Of a DNA stretch of 33,997 nucleotides, positions 9,161 through 19,063 are shown piece by piece (positions within the stretch are counted from its first letter, which is position 1; every line of letters begins with the position of its first letter). Source of the DNA: Lachnospiraceae bacterium (GTDB taxonomy: Bacteria; Bacillota; Clostridia; Lachnospirales; Lachnospiraceae); assembly GCA_024693455.1 (NCBI GenBank), contig JAILKW010000286.1:1-33997 (forward strand). Direction: 5' to 3'. A program made the translations under genes and the position numbers. Under the pieces are notes generated by a model, which saw only the letters and a program-made list of their open reading frames with translations, did no database searches and was not told the origin of the DNA.

Positions 9161-11707
9161 ATGAAAAAATTTTTTGGGAAGCGATTGTTTTCGCTTATGC
9201 TCGCGGGCGCTGTTGTTATCACTACATATGTACCGGTCAATGCTTATGAATTTTCGCCCAATGAGATCATTGATCTTAAGGGTGTCTCGGATACATACGG
9301 TAAAGCCGGGAATGTCTTTGGTATATATGATATCAATGGTGATGATATACAGGAACTTTTTGAAAGTGAGCCTAACGGAGATTACATAAAACTCAAGGTA
9401 TTTAAATATAAAAAAAGCACAAATAAAGCAGTTAAGGTTAAGACTTTTTCAAAGGTTTCAAAGGTTTGGGGAGCCAAAAAATCCATTATAGTATCCACTC
9501 CCTCAAAGCCTGCTGACAGTTATACAAAATATAAGATCAAGGGATTTTCTTTAAAGGCCGTAAAGAAGATCACGGTAAAGAAGGTTAAGGGAGTCGCTAA
9601 ATATAGCCAAAACGGAAAAGCCATTAAAAAAGCCGAATACAAAAAAGCCGTAAAGAAGATCAAAAAGGGTGCAGAAGCTATTCCTTTCGGTGTAGCGGGA
9701 TATCCCTGGATCGATTCCAATGTTATCGGTTATGCAGGAGCTGTAGGAGATGTAGGCATTAAAAATGATGCACACCTTTCTTTCAATTACGAATATCTTA
9801 GTAATACCGATGATCTTGACGGCAGAAGGGCAACTGTCGGAGGTGCTGTAAATGCGATGAAAAGAACTTCAGACAGGAAAAAGGAAATTTTTACCGGGAA
9901 AAAAGTGACAGGAAAGGATTCCGAGAAAGTCAGAATGCTGTTTAAAAAGCTTGCGGATTTTTCTGCCAGAGATGCTGTAGGTATTGAGCCCCTTAAGCAG
10001 GACATTGAAAGGATACAGGCGATCTCATCCATAAAAGATATGACGGCATATCTTACCGATACAAGCCGGATGGTTCCCACAAGATTTGTAAAACTTAATT
10101 CTACAATTCATAGTGCAATGCAGGGCATCCGTTTGCCGGATGTTGAGTATGATTCGCTTCAGAGTGATGATGGCAGGGAATCTTTCGATAATACCGTAAA
10201 AAAGGTTTTGAAGAAGATCGGTTATAAAAAATCAGAGGCAAACAGGATAATTAAAAATGCGGTAGCTCTTGATGAGACTTTAGTAAAAGGTTTTCTGACG
10301 GATGACAAACTCAAGAAAAAATATCCTTCAGACAATTGCGCCTATATAGATGGTCAGAGTGTTAGCGAACTTTGCAAGAATTTCCCTTTGACAGACATTC
10401 TTAAGGGTTATGGCAGCAAGGCTGAAACTTATGGTTTTGCCACGCTTCAGACAAAGTATTTCAGTAATCTTGACAATGTTTACAAAAAGAAAAACCTGGA
10501 GCTGCTGAAGGATTATATGATATATGCAGCTGCTTACAGAGGAGTTTTGATAACAGACAGTGATACACTTGTTTCCGCTGTAAGTGATGCACAAGAGTTA
10601 GTGGGAAGACCTGCGGTTGAAAAGCCCGTAGGCCAAGAGGCAATAGACAGCTTTATTGCTGATCTTGTTGCAGCAAACGATTATGGTGAGAGTGGTTATT
10701 TGTGCTCCAGCAAGATATGGGAATTTGCTCCACTTATCTGCAATGCATATGTAAGCGAATACTATGACGATAGCGATAAAAAGCGCGTAAGTGATTTTGC
10801 TGAAACGATAGTAGATAACTATGAGGCAATGCTTTCTGAGGAAGACTGGCTTGCTGAGGAAACAAAAAAGGCAGCTATAGAAAAGCTCAGAGCCATGGAT
10901 ATAAATGTTTTATATCCCGACACACTTCCGGATCTTAGTTATCTGGATATCAATGAAACGGATTCTGTGTATACTACTTTTTACAAGGCAAGAGAGGCTA
11001 CACAAAGACATAATGCCGAAAATGAAGGAAAGCTTTTGGATTTACAGGGATGGCGTTGGGATCTTGATACGATCTTCGATACAACGATAATGAATTCTTT
11101 CTATCTGCCTACCAATAACAGCGTATATATTTTAGGCGGATATGTAGATGGAAAAGAAGATATATCCACTCTAACCAACGAGGAATTATATGGTTTCCTC
11201 GGACTTGTTATAGGACATGAGATATCTCATGCTTTTGATTCAGCAGGCGCCAAGTATGATAAAGACGGAGTATATGTGGCTTCAGAGGAGAATCCTTCCG
11301 GATGGTGGACGGATGAGGACTGGACAGTATTTGAGAAAAAAGTTAAAAAGATGGCTAAGTACTATAACGGAATTTCACCGCTTAACGGAGTAGACGAGCT
11401 TAACGGCAGTATGCTTACCGGAGAAGCTATTGCTGATATGGGTGGTATGGCTGTCTTACTTCGCATGGCAGGTCAGATCGAAGGGTTTGACTATGATAAA
11501 TTCTTCAGAGAATATTCAAAGGGAATTTTCTTATATAAAGCGCCTAAGATGGCTGATTATTTAATGTCGTTCATGGATGTGCATCCGCTTGGATACTTAA
11601 GAACCAATGTCACGGTTGCACAGTTTGATGAATTTTATAAGACATACGATATAACAAAGGGCGACGGTATGTATATCGCACCTAAGGATAGAGTAAAAAT
11701 CTGGTAG
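9161..11707 (+). CDS. Secreted M13-family zinc metallopeptidase, paralog 2
   Basis: ATG at 9161 follows AAAGGAGG. It has a signal peptide (VNA|Y after residue 28), a calcium-loop-like [10 protein letters not shown] (from residue 57), a lysine-rich linker (about 75-165) and then an M13 catalytic region. The zinc site is HEISH (His686, Glu687, His690) with EAIAD (Glu755, Asp759), and the end ([23 protein letters not shown]) nearly matches paralog 1. The conserved blocks are [18 protein letters not shown] near the start of the peptidase region and the C-terminal 200 residues; the middle is much more divergent, which suggests a different substrate pocket rather than a recent copy. The stop is only 14 nt before valS with no terminator, so the two are probably co-transcribed. 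Confidence 0.9.
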   Translation: MKKFFGKRLFSLMLAGAVVITTYVPVNAYEFSPNEIIDLKGVSDTYGKAGNVFGIYDINGDDIQELFESEPNGDYIKLKVFKYKKSTNKAVKVKTFSKVSKVWGAKKSIIVSTPSKPADSYTKYKIKGFSLKAVKKITVKKVKGVAKYSQNGKAIKKAEYKKAVKKIKKGAEAIPFGVAGYPWIDSNVIGYAGAVGDVGIKNDAHLSFNYEYLSNTDDLDGRRATVGGAVNAMKRTSDRKKEIFTGKKVTGKDSEKVRMLFKKLADFSARDAVGIEPLKQDIERIQAISSIKDMTAYLTDTSRMVPTRFVKLNSTIHSAMQGIRLPDVEYDSLQSDDGRESFDNTVKKVLKKIGYKKSEANRIIKNAVALDETLVKGFLTDDKLKKKYPSDNCAYIDGQSVSELCKNFPLTDILKGYGSKAETYGFATLQTKYFSNLDNVYKKKNLELLKDYMIYAAAYRGVLITDSDTLVSAVSDAQELVGRPAVEKPVGQEAIDSFIADLVAANDYGESGYLCSSKIWEFAPLICNAYVSEYYDDSDKKRVSDFAETIVDNYEAMLSEEDWLAEETKKAAIEKLRAMDINVLYPDTLPDLSYLDINETDSVYTTFYKAREATQRHNAENEGKLLDLQGWRWDLDTIFDTTIMNSFYLPTNNSVYILGGYVDGKEDISTLTNEELYGFLGLVIGHEISHAFDSAGAKYDKDGVYVASEENPSGWWTDEDWTVFEKKVKKMAKYYNGISPLNGVDELNGSMLTGEAIADMGGMAVLLRMAGQIEGFDYDKFFREYSKGIFLYKAPKMADYLMSFMDVHPLGYLRTNVTVAQFDEFYKTYDITKGDGMYIAPKDRVKIW

Positions 11708-11721
11708 TTAAGGAGCTCAAA

Positions 11722-14364
11722 ATGCAATTAGCAAAGACATATGATCCTAAGGGACTTGAGGATCGCTTATACGAGAAATGGGAAAAGGGAGGATTTTTTC
11801 ACGCAGAGGTAAATCCGGATAAAAAGCCGTTTACTATCGTTATGCCGCCTCCAAATATCACGGGACAGCTTCACATGGGGCATGCTCTTGACAATACACT
11901 TCAGGATATCCTTATAAGATACAGAAGGATGCAGGGGTATGAAGCTCTTTGGCAGCCGGGAACAGACCATGCTTCAATAGCAACCGAGGTTAAGGTTATC
12001 GAGTCCTTAAAGGAACAGGGGATCGATAAAGAGGATCTTGGCAGAGAAGGCTTCCTTGAAAAATGCTGGGACTGGAGAAAAGAGTACGGCGGAAGGATAG
12101 TAAAACAGCTTCGCAAGATGGGTTCCTCCGCTGACTGGGAGCGCGAACGCTTTACAATGGATGAAGGCTGCAACGAAGCGGTTGAGGAAGTTTTTGTTCG
12201 TTTGTACGAAAAGGGACTTATATATAAGGGGAAGCGTATAATCAACTGGTGTCCGGTATGTCAGACCTCCATTTCAGATGCAGAGGTTGAGTACGAGGAT
12301 CAGGCAGGACATTTTTGGCATATTAATTACCCTATCGCGGGTGAAGAAGGCAGATTTGTTCAGATAGCAACCACCCGTCCGGAGACAATGCTCGGAGATA
12401 CCGCGCTTGCCGTTAATCCCGATGATGATCGTTATAAGGATCTTGTCGGTAAGATGGTAATCCTTCCTCTTGTCAATAAGGAGATCCCCATAGTTGCGGA
12501 TGAGTATGTTGATATGGAATTCGGAACAGGTGTTGTAAAGATAACACCCGCTCACGACCCCAACGATTTTGAGGTAGGAAAGAGACACGATCTTCCCGTT
12601 ATCAATATTTTAAATGATGATGCCACGATCAACGAAAACGGTGGCAAATATGCGGGAATGGACAGATATGAAGCCAGAGAGCTCATGGTTAAAGAGCTTG
12701 ATGAGCTGGGTCTTCTTGTTAAGATCGAAGATCATGATCATAACGTAGGTACGCATGACAGATGCCATACTACCGTAGAACCGATGGTAAAGCCTCAGTG
12801 GTTTGTTGCAATGCAGGAGCTTGCAAAACCCGCCATTGATGCGATCAAAAAGGGCGAACTTAAATTTGTTCCCGAAAGATTTGATAAGACATATCTCCAC
12901 TGGCTGGAGAATATCAGAGACTGGTGTATAAGCAGACAGCTTTGGTGGGGACACAGGATACCTGCTTGGTACTGTGATGATTGCGGAGAGATAACCGTTA
13001 CCAAAACAAAGGATGCTCCGAAGGTTTGCCCCAAGTGCGGCAGCAGTCATATAAGACAGGATGAGGATACACTCGATACGTGGTTTTCCTCTGCTCTTTG
13101 GCCTTTTTCAACTTTGGGATGGCCTAAGGAAACACCTGAACTTAAATATTTCTATCCTACGGATGTACTTGTTACCGGATATGATATCATCTTTTTCTGG
13201 GTGGTTCGTATGGTATTTTCGGGATATGAGCACACAGGCAAGTCTCCCTTCCATACGGTTCTTATTCACGGTCTTGTAAGAGATTCACAGGGCCGCAAGA
13301 TGTCAAAGTCACTCGGAAACGGAATCGATCCGCTGGAAGTAATTGACAAATACGGTGCAGATGCTCTAAGACTTACTCTTGTCACGGGAAATGCGCCCGG
13401 AAACGATATGCGTTTCTATTGGGAAAGGGTAGAGGCAAGCCGTAACTTTGCAAACAAGGTATGGAATGCTTCACGATTTATCCTCATGAATCTTGAGGGA
13501 GTCGATTTAAAACAGCCTGCGGATTCAGAGCTTACAACAGCCGATAAATGGATAATGTCCCGTCTTAATAAGGTGGCACGGGATGTTACCGAAAATATGG
13601 ATAAGTACGAACTCGGAATTGCTGTTCAGAAGGTTTATGATTTTATCTGGGAAGAATTCTGTGACTGGTATATCGAGATAGTAAAACCTCGTATGTACAA
13701 TAAGGAAGCAGAGCCCGTAAGCGCTAATGCAGCGCTTTATACCTTAAGAAGCGTGCTCTCACAGGCACTTAAGCTTCTTCATCCGTTCATGCCTTTCATC
13801 TCGGAAGAGATCTATTGTAATCTTTTGCCTGAGGCTGAAACTATAATGACGGAATCATGGCCCGTTTATGATGAGGCATGGAATTTTGAGAAGGAAGAAG
13901 AGATAGTTTCACGTTCTCAGGATCTTGTAAGAGGAATGAGAGCACTTCGAACAGATATGGATGTACCTCCTTCAAGGAAGGCAAAGCTTATCATAACTTC
14001 CAAAAATGAAGCTGTTCGCAGTATATTTGATGATAATAAGTCAATTTATCAGGGACTTGCCGGAGCGAACGAGATCGAGGTTTCTCAGTCATGTACAGAA
14101 TCAGAGAAGGTAGTTTCCTTTGTCATACCTGACGCGGTTGTTTATGTTCCCCTTGAGGATCTGGTTGATATGGAAAAGGAGAAGGAGCGTCTTACCAAGG
14201 AAAAGAAGCGTCTTGAGGGAGAGCTTAAGAGAAGCCGAAGCATGCTTTCCAACGAGAAATTCCTTTCAAAGGCACCGGAGGAGAAGGTTGCCGAGGAGAA
14301 GGAAAAACTTGCAAAATACGAGCAGATGATGAATGATGTAGAGGCAAGACTTTCAAATATGTAA
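11722..14364 (+). CDS. valS: Valyl-tRNA synthetase
   Basis: 880 aa, the usual bacterial ValRS length. It charges tRNA(Val) with valine in the cytoplasm. Class I signatures are present: [12 protein letters not shown] with the HIGH-type HMGH at residues 51-54, and KMSKS at 526-530. The editing domain contains [12 protein letters not shown], and DGxxW-type and zinc-like cysteine pairs appear around WYCDDCG and VCPKCG. A charged coiled coil (from about residue 812 to the end) is the ValRS C-terminal tRNA-binding arm. The ATG follows AAGGAG. No T-box leader lies upstream: the gap to the preceding peptidase gene is 14 nt. Control by valine-tRNA would have to act elsewhere or be absent. First housekeeping gene of a run with cdd, a 45-aa gene, a TPR gene and a HAD gene. 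Confidence 0.98.
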   Translation: MQLAKTYDPKGLEDRLYEKWEKGGFFHAEVNPDKKPFTIVMPPPNITGQLHMGHALDNTLQDILIRYRRMQGYEALWQPGTDHASIATEVKVIESLKEQGIDKEDLGREGFLEKCWDWRKEYGGRIVKQLRKMGSSADWERERFTMDEGCNEAVEEVFVRLYEKGLIYKGKRIINWCPVCQTSISDAEVEYEDQAGHFWHINYPIAGEEGRFVQIATTRPETMLGDTALAVNPDDDRYKDLVGKMVILPLVNKEIPIVADEYVDMEFGTGVVKITPAHDPNDFEVGKRHDLPVINILNDDATINENGGKYAGMDRYEARELMVKELDELGLLVKIEDHDHNVGTHDRCHTTVEPMVKPQWFVAMQELAKPAIDAIKKGELKFVPERFDKTYLHWLENIRDWCISRQLWWGHRIPAWYCDDCGEITVTKTKDAPKVCPKCGSSHIRQDEDTLDTWFSSALWPFSTLGWPKETPELKYFYPTDVLVTGYDIIFFWVVRMVFSGYEHTGKSPFHTVLIHGLVRDSQGRKMSKSLGNGIDPLEVIDKYGADALRLTLVTGNAPGNDMRFYWERVEASRNFANKVWNASRFILMNLEGVDLKQPADSELTTADKWIMSRLNKVARDVTENMDKYELGIAVQKVYDFIWEEFCDWYIEIVKPRMYNKEAEPVSANAALYTLRSVLSQALKLLHPFMPFISEEIYCNLLPEAETIMTESWPVYDEAWNFEKEEEIVSRSQDLVRGMRALRTDMDVPPSRKAKLIITSKNEAVRSIFDDNKSIYQGLAGANEIEVSQSCTESEKVVSFVIPDAVVYVPLEDLVDMEKEKERLTKEKKRLEGELKRSRSMLSNEKFLSKAPEEKVAEEKEKLAKYEQMMNDVEARLSNM

Positions 14365-14377
14365 CAGGGGATGTGTT

Positions 14378-14788
14378 ATGCAGCATACAATAAAGGCTGA
14401 TGAACTTATTAATGGGGCGAAGGCGGCTATGAAGGCCGCTTATGCCCCATATTCCCATTTTTACGTGGGAGCTGCGGTTCTTGCGGAGGATGGAAAGATT
14501 TATACCGGATGCAATATAGAGAATTCATCCTACGGTGCGACCAACTGCGCGGAGAGAACTGCAATATTCAAGGCAGTAAGCGAGGGATGCAGGAAGATAC
14601 ACGCTATTGCGATCTGCGGCGGTTATGAAGGTGTGATAGAAGCCGTTGCATCGCCTTGCGGGATCTGCAGACAGGTTATGTCTGAGTTCGGACAAAATGA
14701 CATGCCGGTCTTTCTTATTCATAAAGATGGCTTTGATGAGTATACTTTGGGGGAACTTTTGCCCTGTAGTTTTACATTGGAGAATTAA
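14378..14788 (+). CDS. cdd: Cytidine deaminase
   Basis: 136 aa, typical for the homotetrameric small cytidine deaminases. It converts cytidine/deoxycytidine to uridine/deoxyuridine in pyrimidine salvage. The zinc site is Cys57-Ala-Glu59 (CAERTA, Glu as proton shuttle) with Cys94 and Cys97 in PCGIC; the nucleoside-binding motif NIENSSYG precedes them. The ATG at 14378 follows AGGGGATG, 13 nt after the valS stop, so it is translated from the same transcript. Confidence 0.96.
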   Translation: MQHTIKADELINGAKAAMKAAYAPYSHFYVGAAVLAEDGKIYTGCNIENSSYGATNCAERTAIFKAVSEGCRKIHAIAICGGYEGVIEAVASPCGICRQVMSEFGQNDMPVFLIHKDGFDEYTLGELLPCSFTLEN

Positions 14789-14789
14789 A

Positions 14790-14927
14790 ATGATCGATTT
14801 TGAAAAAGAGCTGGAGAAGTTTCAACCCAGCATGGAAGTTAAAGAAGCTGAGGATGTTATTAAAAATAAAGATCTTACCGATATGATCGACATTCTCAGA
14901 GAAATGATAAAGGAAGGAAGAGCATGA
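14790..14927 (+). CDS. Small acidic helical protein of unknown function (45 aa)
   Basis: This frame begins at ATG 14790, one base after the cdd stop codon and downstream of GGAG, and ends in an ATGA overlap with the next gene. A longer frame starting inside cdd has no ribosome site. The peptide is highly charged and predicted helical (FEKELEKF, EAEDVIKNKD, DMIDILREMIKEG). I recognise no family. The tight coupling on both sides, with its own Shine-Dalgarno, argues it is translated and may act with the TPR protein that follows. Confidence 0.7.
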   Translation: MIDFEKELEKFQPSMEVKEAEDVIKNKDLTDMIDILREMIKEGRA

Positions 14928-16351
14928 CAGCGGAGGAATTGATTTATAAGGCTGCAAATGTCTCATATAATGAGGGACTTAGTCTTGCCCGGCTGCATGA
15001 TCTTTCGGGGGCTATCGTAGCCCTGTCAAGGGCTCTTAAATATAATAAACGTCACACTGATGCCAGGAATCTTCTGGGACTTGTTTATTTTGAATACGGT
15101 GAGCCGGTTTTGGCACTCAGAGAATGGGTTATCAGTAAGAACTTCCAGCACAACGACAATGCTGCGGATCATTATTTAAGAGAGGTTCAAAGAGCCGGTA
15201 CCTTGGATAAACTGGACAGTGCTGCCAAGAAATTCAATCTTGGACTTGATTATGCCAAGAGCGGTAATCTTGAACTTGCCAGGATCCAGCTTAAGAGGGT
15301 ACTTTCGGGCAATCCCAAGATGGTCAGAGCCAGATTACTTTTGGCTCTTCTTCACATGCAGGACGGGAAGTTCAGCGAAGCCCGAAAGGAGCTGAGGCTT
15401 GCCCAAAAGATAGACGTTAACAACAGCACACTTGTCGGATATATGCAGGAGGTAGAGACGCATATAGCCGAAATTGAAAAAGAGAAGAAAAGAAAGAGAA
15501 GAAATCATCCGGATGTTATTGATATTACAGACGGAAATGATTCCTGGCGTATGCCCAGGCAGACGTTTGTGGAAGCGATCGACAATACAAAAAGCGGTAT
15601 TTTAAATCTTATTCTCGGAACCGGGATCGGTATTATGGTCGCCATCTTTTTGATAGTTCCAACAGTTAAACAGGAAGCGAACGCAGACGCAGCCACAGCT
15701 CTTATCAGCGCCAATACAAAAGCACAAACGACTCAAAATGATGTTGAGGATCTTTCCAAAGAAGTAAAAAGACTTAACAAAAGACTGGAAAAATATGAGG
15801 GACAGGCGGATATAAAAGAGTCCTATGAGTTGCTTGTGGACGCAAGAAACGCTTATGATGAGGGTGAGTTTGACACGGCACTCAGTAAACTGGATTCTCT
15901 CAACAAAGATCTGCTCGAAAAAAAGGGAGTTTCTCTTTATGAAAAGATGGAGGCTGATATCCAGGCTGACAGAGCAAAAGCCTTTTTCTCGGAAGGAATG
16001 GCTGCAAAGAAACGCGGTGATTATGAAACAGCCACAAAGCTGTTAAAGTCTGTTGTTAAATATGATGAGAATTATGCAGACGGTGAAGCAATGTACAGAC
16101 TTGCGGAAAGCTACGAGAAGGACGGAAAAGTCGATCGTGCGCTCACTTATTATAAAAAGGTCGCTGAAGAATATCCTACCAAGTACATCGGAAGGAAATC
16201 AGCGCAGAAGGTAGATGCACTTGATACTGAAGAAGAGATGGAAACTGTGGATACCCAGACAGATGAAATGTTAACGGATGAACAGTTGATAGATGAACCG
16301 CTCTTTGATGAAAACGAAGAAGACGAAACGGAAACGGATCAGAATGAATAA
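14924..16351 (+). CDS. Single-pass membrane protein with tetratricopeptide repeats on both sides
   Basis: 475 aa, starting at an ATG that overlaps the stop of the small gene (ATGA). Residues 1-190 contain TPR-like helical pairs (ALSRALKYNKRHTDARNLLGLVYFEYGEPVLAL, given here only as a region near 33-75, and KSGNLELARIQLKRVL). A basic stretch (EKEKKRKRRNH, about 185-196) precedes one membrane helix at about 226-247 (LILGTGIGIMVAIFLIV), so by the positive-inside rule the N-terminal repeats are cytoplasmic. A coiled coil (about 270-292) and further TPRs (about 350-420, GDYETATKLLKSVVKYDENY) lie outside, ending in a very acidic tail. TPRs bind proteins, so this is a probable scaffold across the membrane; partners are unknown. 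It overlaps the following HAD gene by 8 nt. Confidence 0.85.
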   Translation: MTAEELIYKAANVSYNEGLSLARLHDLSGAIVALSRALKYNKRHTDARNLLGLVYFEYGEPVLALREWVISKNFQHNDNAADHYLREVQRAGTLDKLDSAAKKFNLGLDYAKSGNLELARIQLKRVLSGNPKMVRARLLLALLHMQDGKFSEARKELRLAQKIDVNNSTLVGYMQEVETHIAEIEKEKKRKRRNHPDVIDITDGNDSWRMPRQTFVEAIDNTKSGILNLILGTGIGIMVAIFLIVPTVKQEANADAATALISANTKAQTTQNDVEDLSKEVKRLNKRLEKYEGQADIKESYELLVDARNAYDEGEFDTALSKLDSLNKDLLEKKGVSLYEKMEADIQADRAKAFFSEGMAAKKRGDYETATKLLKSVVKYDENYADGEAMYRLAESYEKDGKVDRALTYYKKVAEEYPTKYIGRKSAQKVDALDTEEEMETVDTQTDEMLTDEQLIDEPLFDENEEDETETDQNE

Positions 16352-17129
16352 AAAATTGATTTTTTTTGATATTGACGGTACTTTATGGGGGCATGACAGG
16401 ATTGTTCCAGAGTCAACTAAGGAGGGGATCAAAAAGGCACAGAAGAACGGTCATATATGTATGATAAATACGGGACGTTGTCGTTCTTTTGTAAGAGACA
16501 GGGATTTGCTGGGTATTGGATTTGACGGAATAATAACCGGATGCAGTACTATGATCGAATATAACGGTGAAACATTGTTTTATCATGTCATAGATAACGA
16601 TGTTATCGAATACGCCATAAATACATCACGTTCTTTTTCCTTCAGACCGATCCTGGAGGGCAGATATAATCTTTATTATGATGATGATGAGTTTGGCAGG
16701 GATCCTTTCGGTATTTTTATCCGTGAGGAAATGGGGGATGATGTACTTCCCATAGAAGAAAATTGGAATAAATGGGAAGTTTCCAAAATGTCCTGCGCAG
16801 TCGATGACGGTCATATTGAGGAATGTTATGAAAAATTAAAAGACAATTTTGATTTTATGGTTCATAATTCAAGTGTGATCGAGCTTGTTCCCAAAGGCTT
16901 TCATAAGGGAGTCGGTGTAAAAAAAGCCTGTGAGCTTTTAAATATACCGATAGAGGATACGGTATGTTTCGGAGACAGTGCCAATGACATAGAGATGTTT
17001 GAAGCAGTCAATACCGGAGTTGCAATGGGTAACAGTGCTGATGTAATTAAAGATATGGCAAGCTTTGTGACAACGGACTTTGATAAAGACGGAATATATT
17101 TGGGACTGGAGAAGCTTGGAATCATATAA
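16344..17129 (+). CDS. HAD-superfamily Cof-type (IIB) phosphatase
   Basis: Start taken as the ATG at 16344 (261 aa), overlapping the TPR stop; an upstream in-frame ATG would add 17 basic residues that are out of keeping with the family. Motif I is FFDIDGTL (Asp9 nucleophile, Asp11), motif II-like INTGR, a Lys in KGFHKGVGVKK, and motif IV GDSANDIEMF (Asp211, Asp215). The cap sits between about 85 and 185 as in type IIB enzymes. Such enzymes dephosphorylate sugar phosphates, nucleotides or flavin precursors; the substrate cannot be told from sequence. Last gene of the valS run, followed by a hairpin terminator. Confidence 0.93.
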   Translation: MNKKLIFFDIDGTLWGHDRIVPESTKEGIKKAQKNGHICMINTGRCRSFVRDRDLLGIGFDGIITGCSTMIEYNGETLFYHVIDNDVIEYAINTSRSFSFRPILEGRYNLYYDDDEFGRDPFGIFIREEMGDDVLPIEENWNKWEVSKMSCAVDDGHIEECYEKLKDNFDFMVHNSSVIELVPKGFHKGVGVKKACELLNIPIEDTVCFGDSANDIEMFEAVNTGVAMGNSADVIKDMASFVTTDFDKDGIYLGLEKLGII

Positions 17130-17140
17130 CGAAATAAAAG

Positions 17141-17183
17141 AAATCCCTCACCTAAGCCTTAAAGGCGTAGGTGGGGGATTTTT
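17141..17183. terminator. Hairpin repeat copy A acting as terminator between convergent genes
   Basis: A near-perfect stem of about 19 bp (17141-17159 with 17163-17181, one A-G mismatch and one wobble) has a 3-nt loop and is followed by TTTTT on the plus strand; on the other strand the stem ends in AAATCC and A-rich sequence. The core CACCTA...TAGGTGGGGG is shared with a second copy near 32249. Confidence 0.75.
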
Positions 17184-17188
17184 GGAGT

Positions 17189-19063
17189 TTATACCGCATC
17201 ATCTGAATTTGAATTTTGCATATCCTGTGGTTTTGAGAAATTTCCCATTCTTCCCATACCACCCATTCCGTTGCTTTCGCCGTAAACAATACCGCTCATT
17301 GTAATGCTCTGGGTATCGTTTCCGAGTGTTACGGAGTAGGTTCCGTCACTTGTGATCTCGGGTGTTGAGATTACAGCACATTCATACTGCTTATCGGGAG
17401 TGTAGCTTGCAAGTACCTTACCGTTTGAGTCTGTTATCTTTATTTCGCCGGTTTGTGAGCTGTTTGAGGAAACAAGCATGCTGCCCTGCTTTGAACTTGA
17501 GCTGAAGCTTTCTGCCATTCCTTTTGCGCCTGCAGCTATTACCACGCCTCCGTTGATCACGGCTTCAGTACCGGAATCTATTGCTCCGTTGCCTGAATTT
17601 GTGGGGCCTGATACATAAACTGTTCCGCCGTTTACGGTAAGCACTCCGTTTGAATCAAGACCGTCTCCTTCGGCATTAACAGTGATAGTACCACCGTTTA
17701 TTGTAAGGGAGCAGCTTTCGTCAGCGTCCATTCCGCCTCCCATGCCGCCATTACCGCCCATACCGCCATGACCATTCATTGTTCTTTTGCCGGAGCTGCC
17801 GTTGTCGCCACTTATCGCAGAATCCGAAGTTGTGCTCATGTCAGGTCTTTGTCTCATGTTTCCGTCAGGTCTTTGTCCCATTCTGCCACCCGGCCTTTGC
17901 ATGTTATTGTCGTCGGGTCTTTGAGGCATATTACCGTCGGAGCCTTCCGGCTTTTGAGGCATTTTGTTGCTATCGGTGCTGCCTGTTTCACTATCGGATC
18001 CGGATTCTTTGGTAAATCTTTTTCCTTCTTTGGAGCCTGAGTTATCTGAAGAGGTTGTTTCACTTGAGCTGCTTCCGCTTGAAGCGTTAAAGCCGTCGTC
18101 AGAGGAAGTAACATCTATATCACCGTCATTAACGATTATTGTCTGTGCCTCAATACCCTCATTACTGTTTGTTATATCAATTTTTCCGTTATCTATCTGA
18201 AGCAGTGTGTCTGAATGAATACCGTCATCTTCTGCGAAGATCGTTATTGTACCGTCTGCGATATAGGTATATCCCTTTGAGGTATCATCATCATTGGAAC
18301 TGTGAATACCGTCTTTTCCTGCGGTTATATCAATGTTTCCGTCAGCTATCCTAACGCTGTCTTTTCCGGAAAGTCCGTGTTTTTCCGCTGTTATCTTATA
18401 AGTTCCTCCGCATACCTTAAGATCGTCTTTGCTGACAACGCCATGACCGTATTTTGCTGTTATGTTCAATGTGCCTTTTCCGTTAAGTATGATATCGGTC
18501 TTTGAAAAAATAACGGCATCAATGTTGTTATCGTCTGTTGCTACATATTCACCGGTTACGGAAAGTTTGTTTGTACTTCCCTTTGCCGTTGTTACAAAGA
18601 CTTTATCGGCTTCTATGCTGTAAATGCAGGCTGAACTGTCGTTAGATATGGTTACACCGTTTAAAACGATCTGTACCTTTGCGTCATCGGCTGCGTCTAC
18701 AACTATCTGTCCGTCACTTAAAGAGCCGCTTATGATATAGGTGCCTTCAGCTGTGATGGTAATAGTACTTTTGTCGATTTTTACATTCTTTGAAGATGAT
18801 TTACAGCCGGAATCGGAAAGGGTTATGGTTTCCGCTTCGCTTTCGTCATAATCGTTTTCAAGATCTCTGTCCGTAAACATTTCAGCGGTGTTGATCTTGG
18901 ATAAGGATGCTGATGAGTTCTTGCCTGAGGAAGCGCCGCCCGACGCTGTTTCTGTTGTTTCCACACTGCCTGTTGTAAGGTTTGTGACCGAGCATCCCGA
19001 AAGAGTAAGGGTTGCTGTTAATGTTACCATTGCTATTATTGATAAATATTTCTTATAATTCAT
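17189..19063 (-). CDS. Cthe_2159-type carbohydrate-binding lipoprotein with Gln/Arg/Pro/Asp-rich insert
   Basis: 624 aa. The ATG at 19063 follows AGGAGGG and overlaps the end of the DUF4956 gene by 11 nt. A lipobox LSGC gives lipid attachment at Cys24, so it sits on the outer face of the membrane. The body is a repetitive beta-helix-type sequence (ADDAKVQIVLNGVTI, DGNIDITAGKDGIHSSND, INNGxIDITN-like strands, GGTITVNAEGDGLDSNG), as in the carbohydrate-binding Cthe_2159 family, whose founding member binds acidic plant polysaccharide with calcium. Between about 325 and 430 the fold is interrupted by a low-complexity segment rich in MPQRPD, GNM and GGMGG units; the C-terminus ends in a similar Gly/Met-rich tail. 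These two segments look like flexible or metal-binding loops, which is a guess. Family assignment is from the pattern of strands, not a search. Confidence 0.82.
   Translation of the reverse strand: MNYKKYLSIIAMVTLTATLTLSGCSVTNLTTGSVETTETASGGASSGKNSSASLSKINTAEMFTDRDLENDYDESEAETITLSDSGCKSSSKNVKIDKSTITITAEGTYIISGSLSDGQIVVDAADDAKVQIVLNGVTISNDSSACIYSIEADKVFVTTAKGSTNKLSVTGEYVATDDNNIDAVIFSKTDIILNGKGTLNITAKYGHGVVSKDDLKVCGGTYKITAEKHGLSGKDSVRIADGNIDITAGKDGIHSSNDDDTSKGYTYIADGTITIFAEDDGIHSDTLLQIDNGKIDITNSNEGIEAQTIIVNDGDIDVTSSDDGFNASSGSSSSETTSSDNSGSKEGKRFTKESGSDSETGSTDSNKMPQKPEGSDGNMPQRPDDNNMQRPGGRMGQRPDGNMRQRPDMSTTSDSAISGDNGSSGKRTMNGHGGMGGNGGMGGGMDADESCSLTINGGTITVNAEGDGLDSNGVLTVNGGTVYVSGPTNSGNGAIDSGTEAVINGGVVIAAGAKGMAESFSSSSKQGSMLVSSNSSQTGEIKITDSNGKVLASYTPDKQYECAVISTPEITSDGTYSVTLGNDTQSITMSGIVYGESNGMGGMGRMGNFSKPQDMQNSNSDDAV

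Noticed and set aside
14646-14789. Longer form of the 45-aa protein starting inside cdd
   Set aside because: The extra residues are an alternative-frame reading of cdd, and the ATG at 14790 has its own GGAG site.
16293-16343. Upstream ATG at 16293 for the HAD phosphatase
   Set aside because: The added residues are a highly basic out-of-frame reading of the acidic TPR tail; the family normally starts right before the FFDIDGTL strand, as at 16344.
17769-17950. Short direct repeats resembling a CRISPR or tandem array
   Set aside because: They are in-frame codon repeats for QRPD/GNM units within a coding gene, uneven in length and without unique spacers.
17768-18354. Several long open frames on the plus strand inside the Cthe_2159-type lipoprotein gene
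   Set aside because: They arise from the repetitive low-complexity coding region on the other strand, have no ribosome sites and no protein-like composition.
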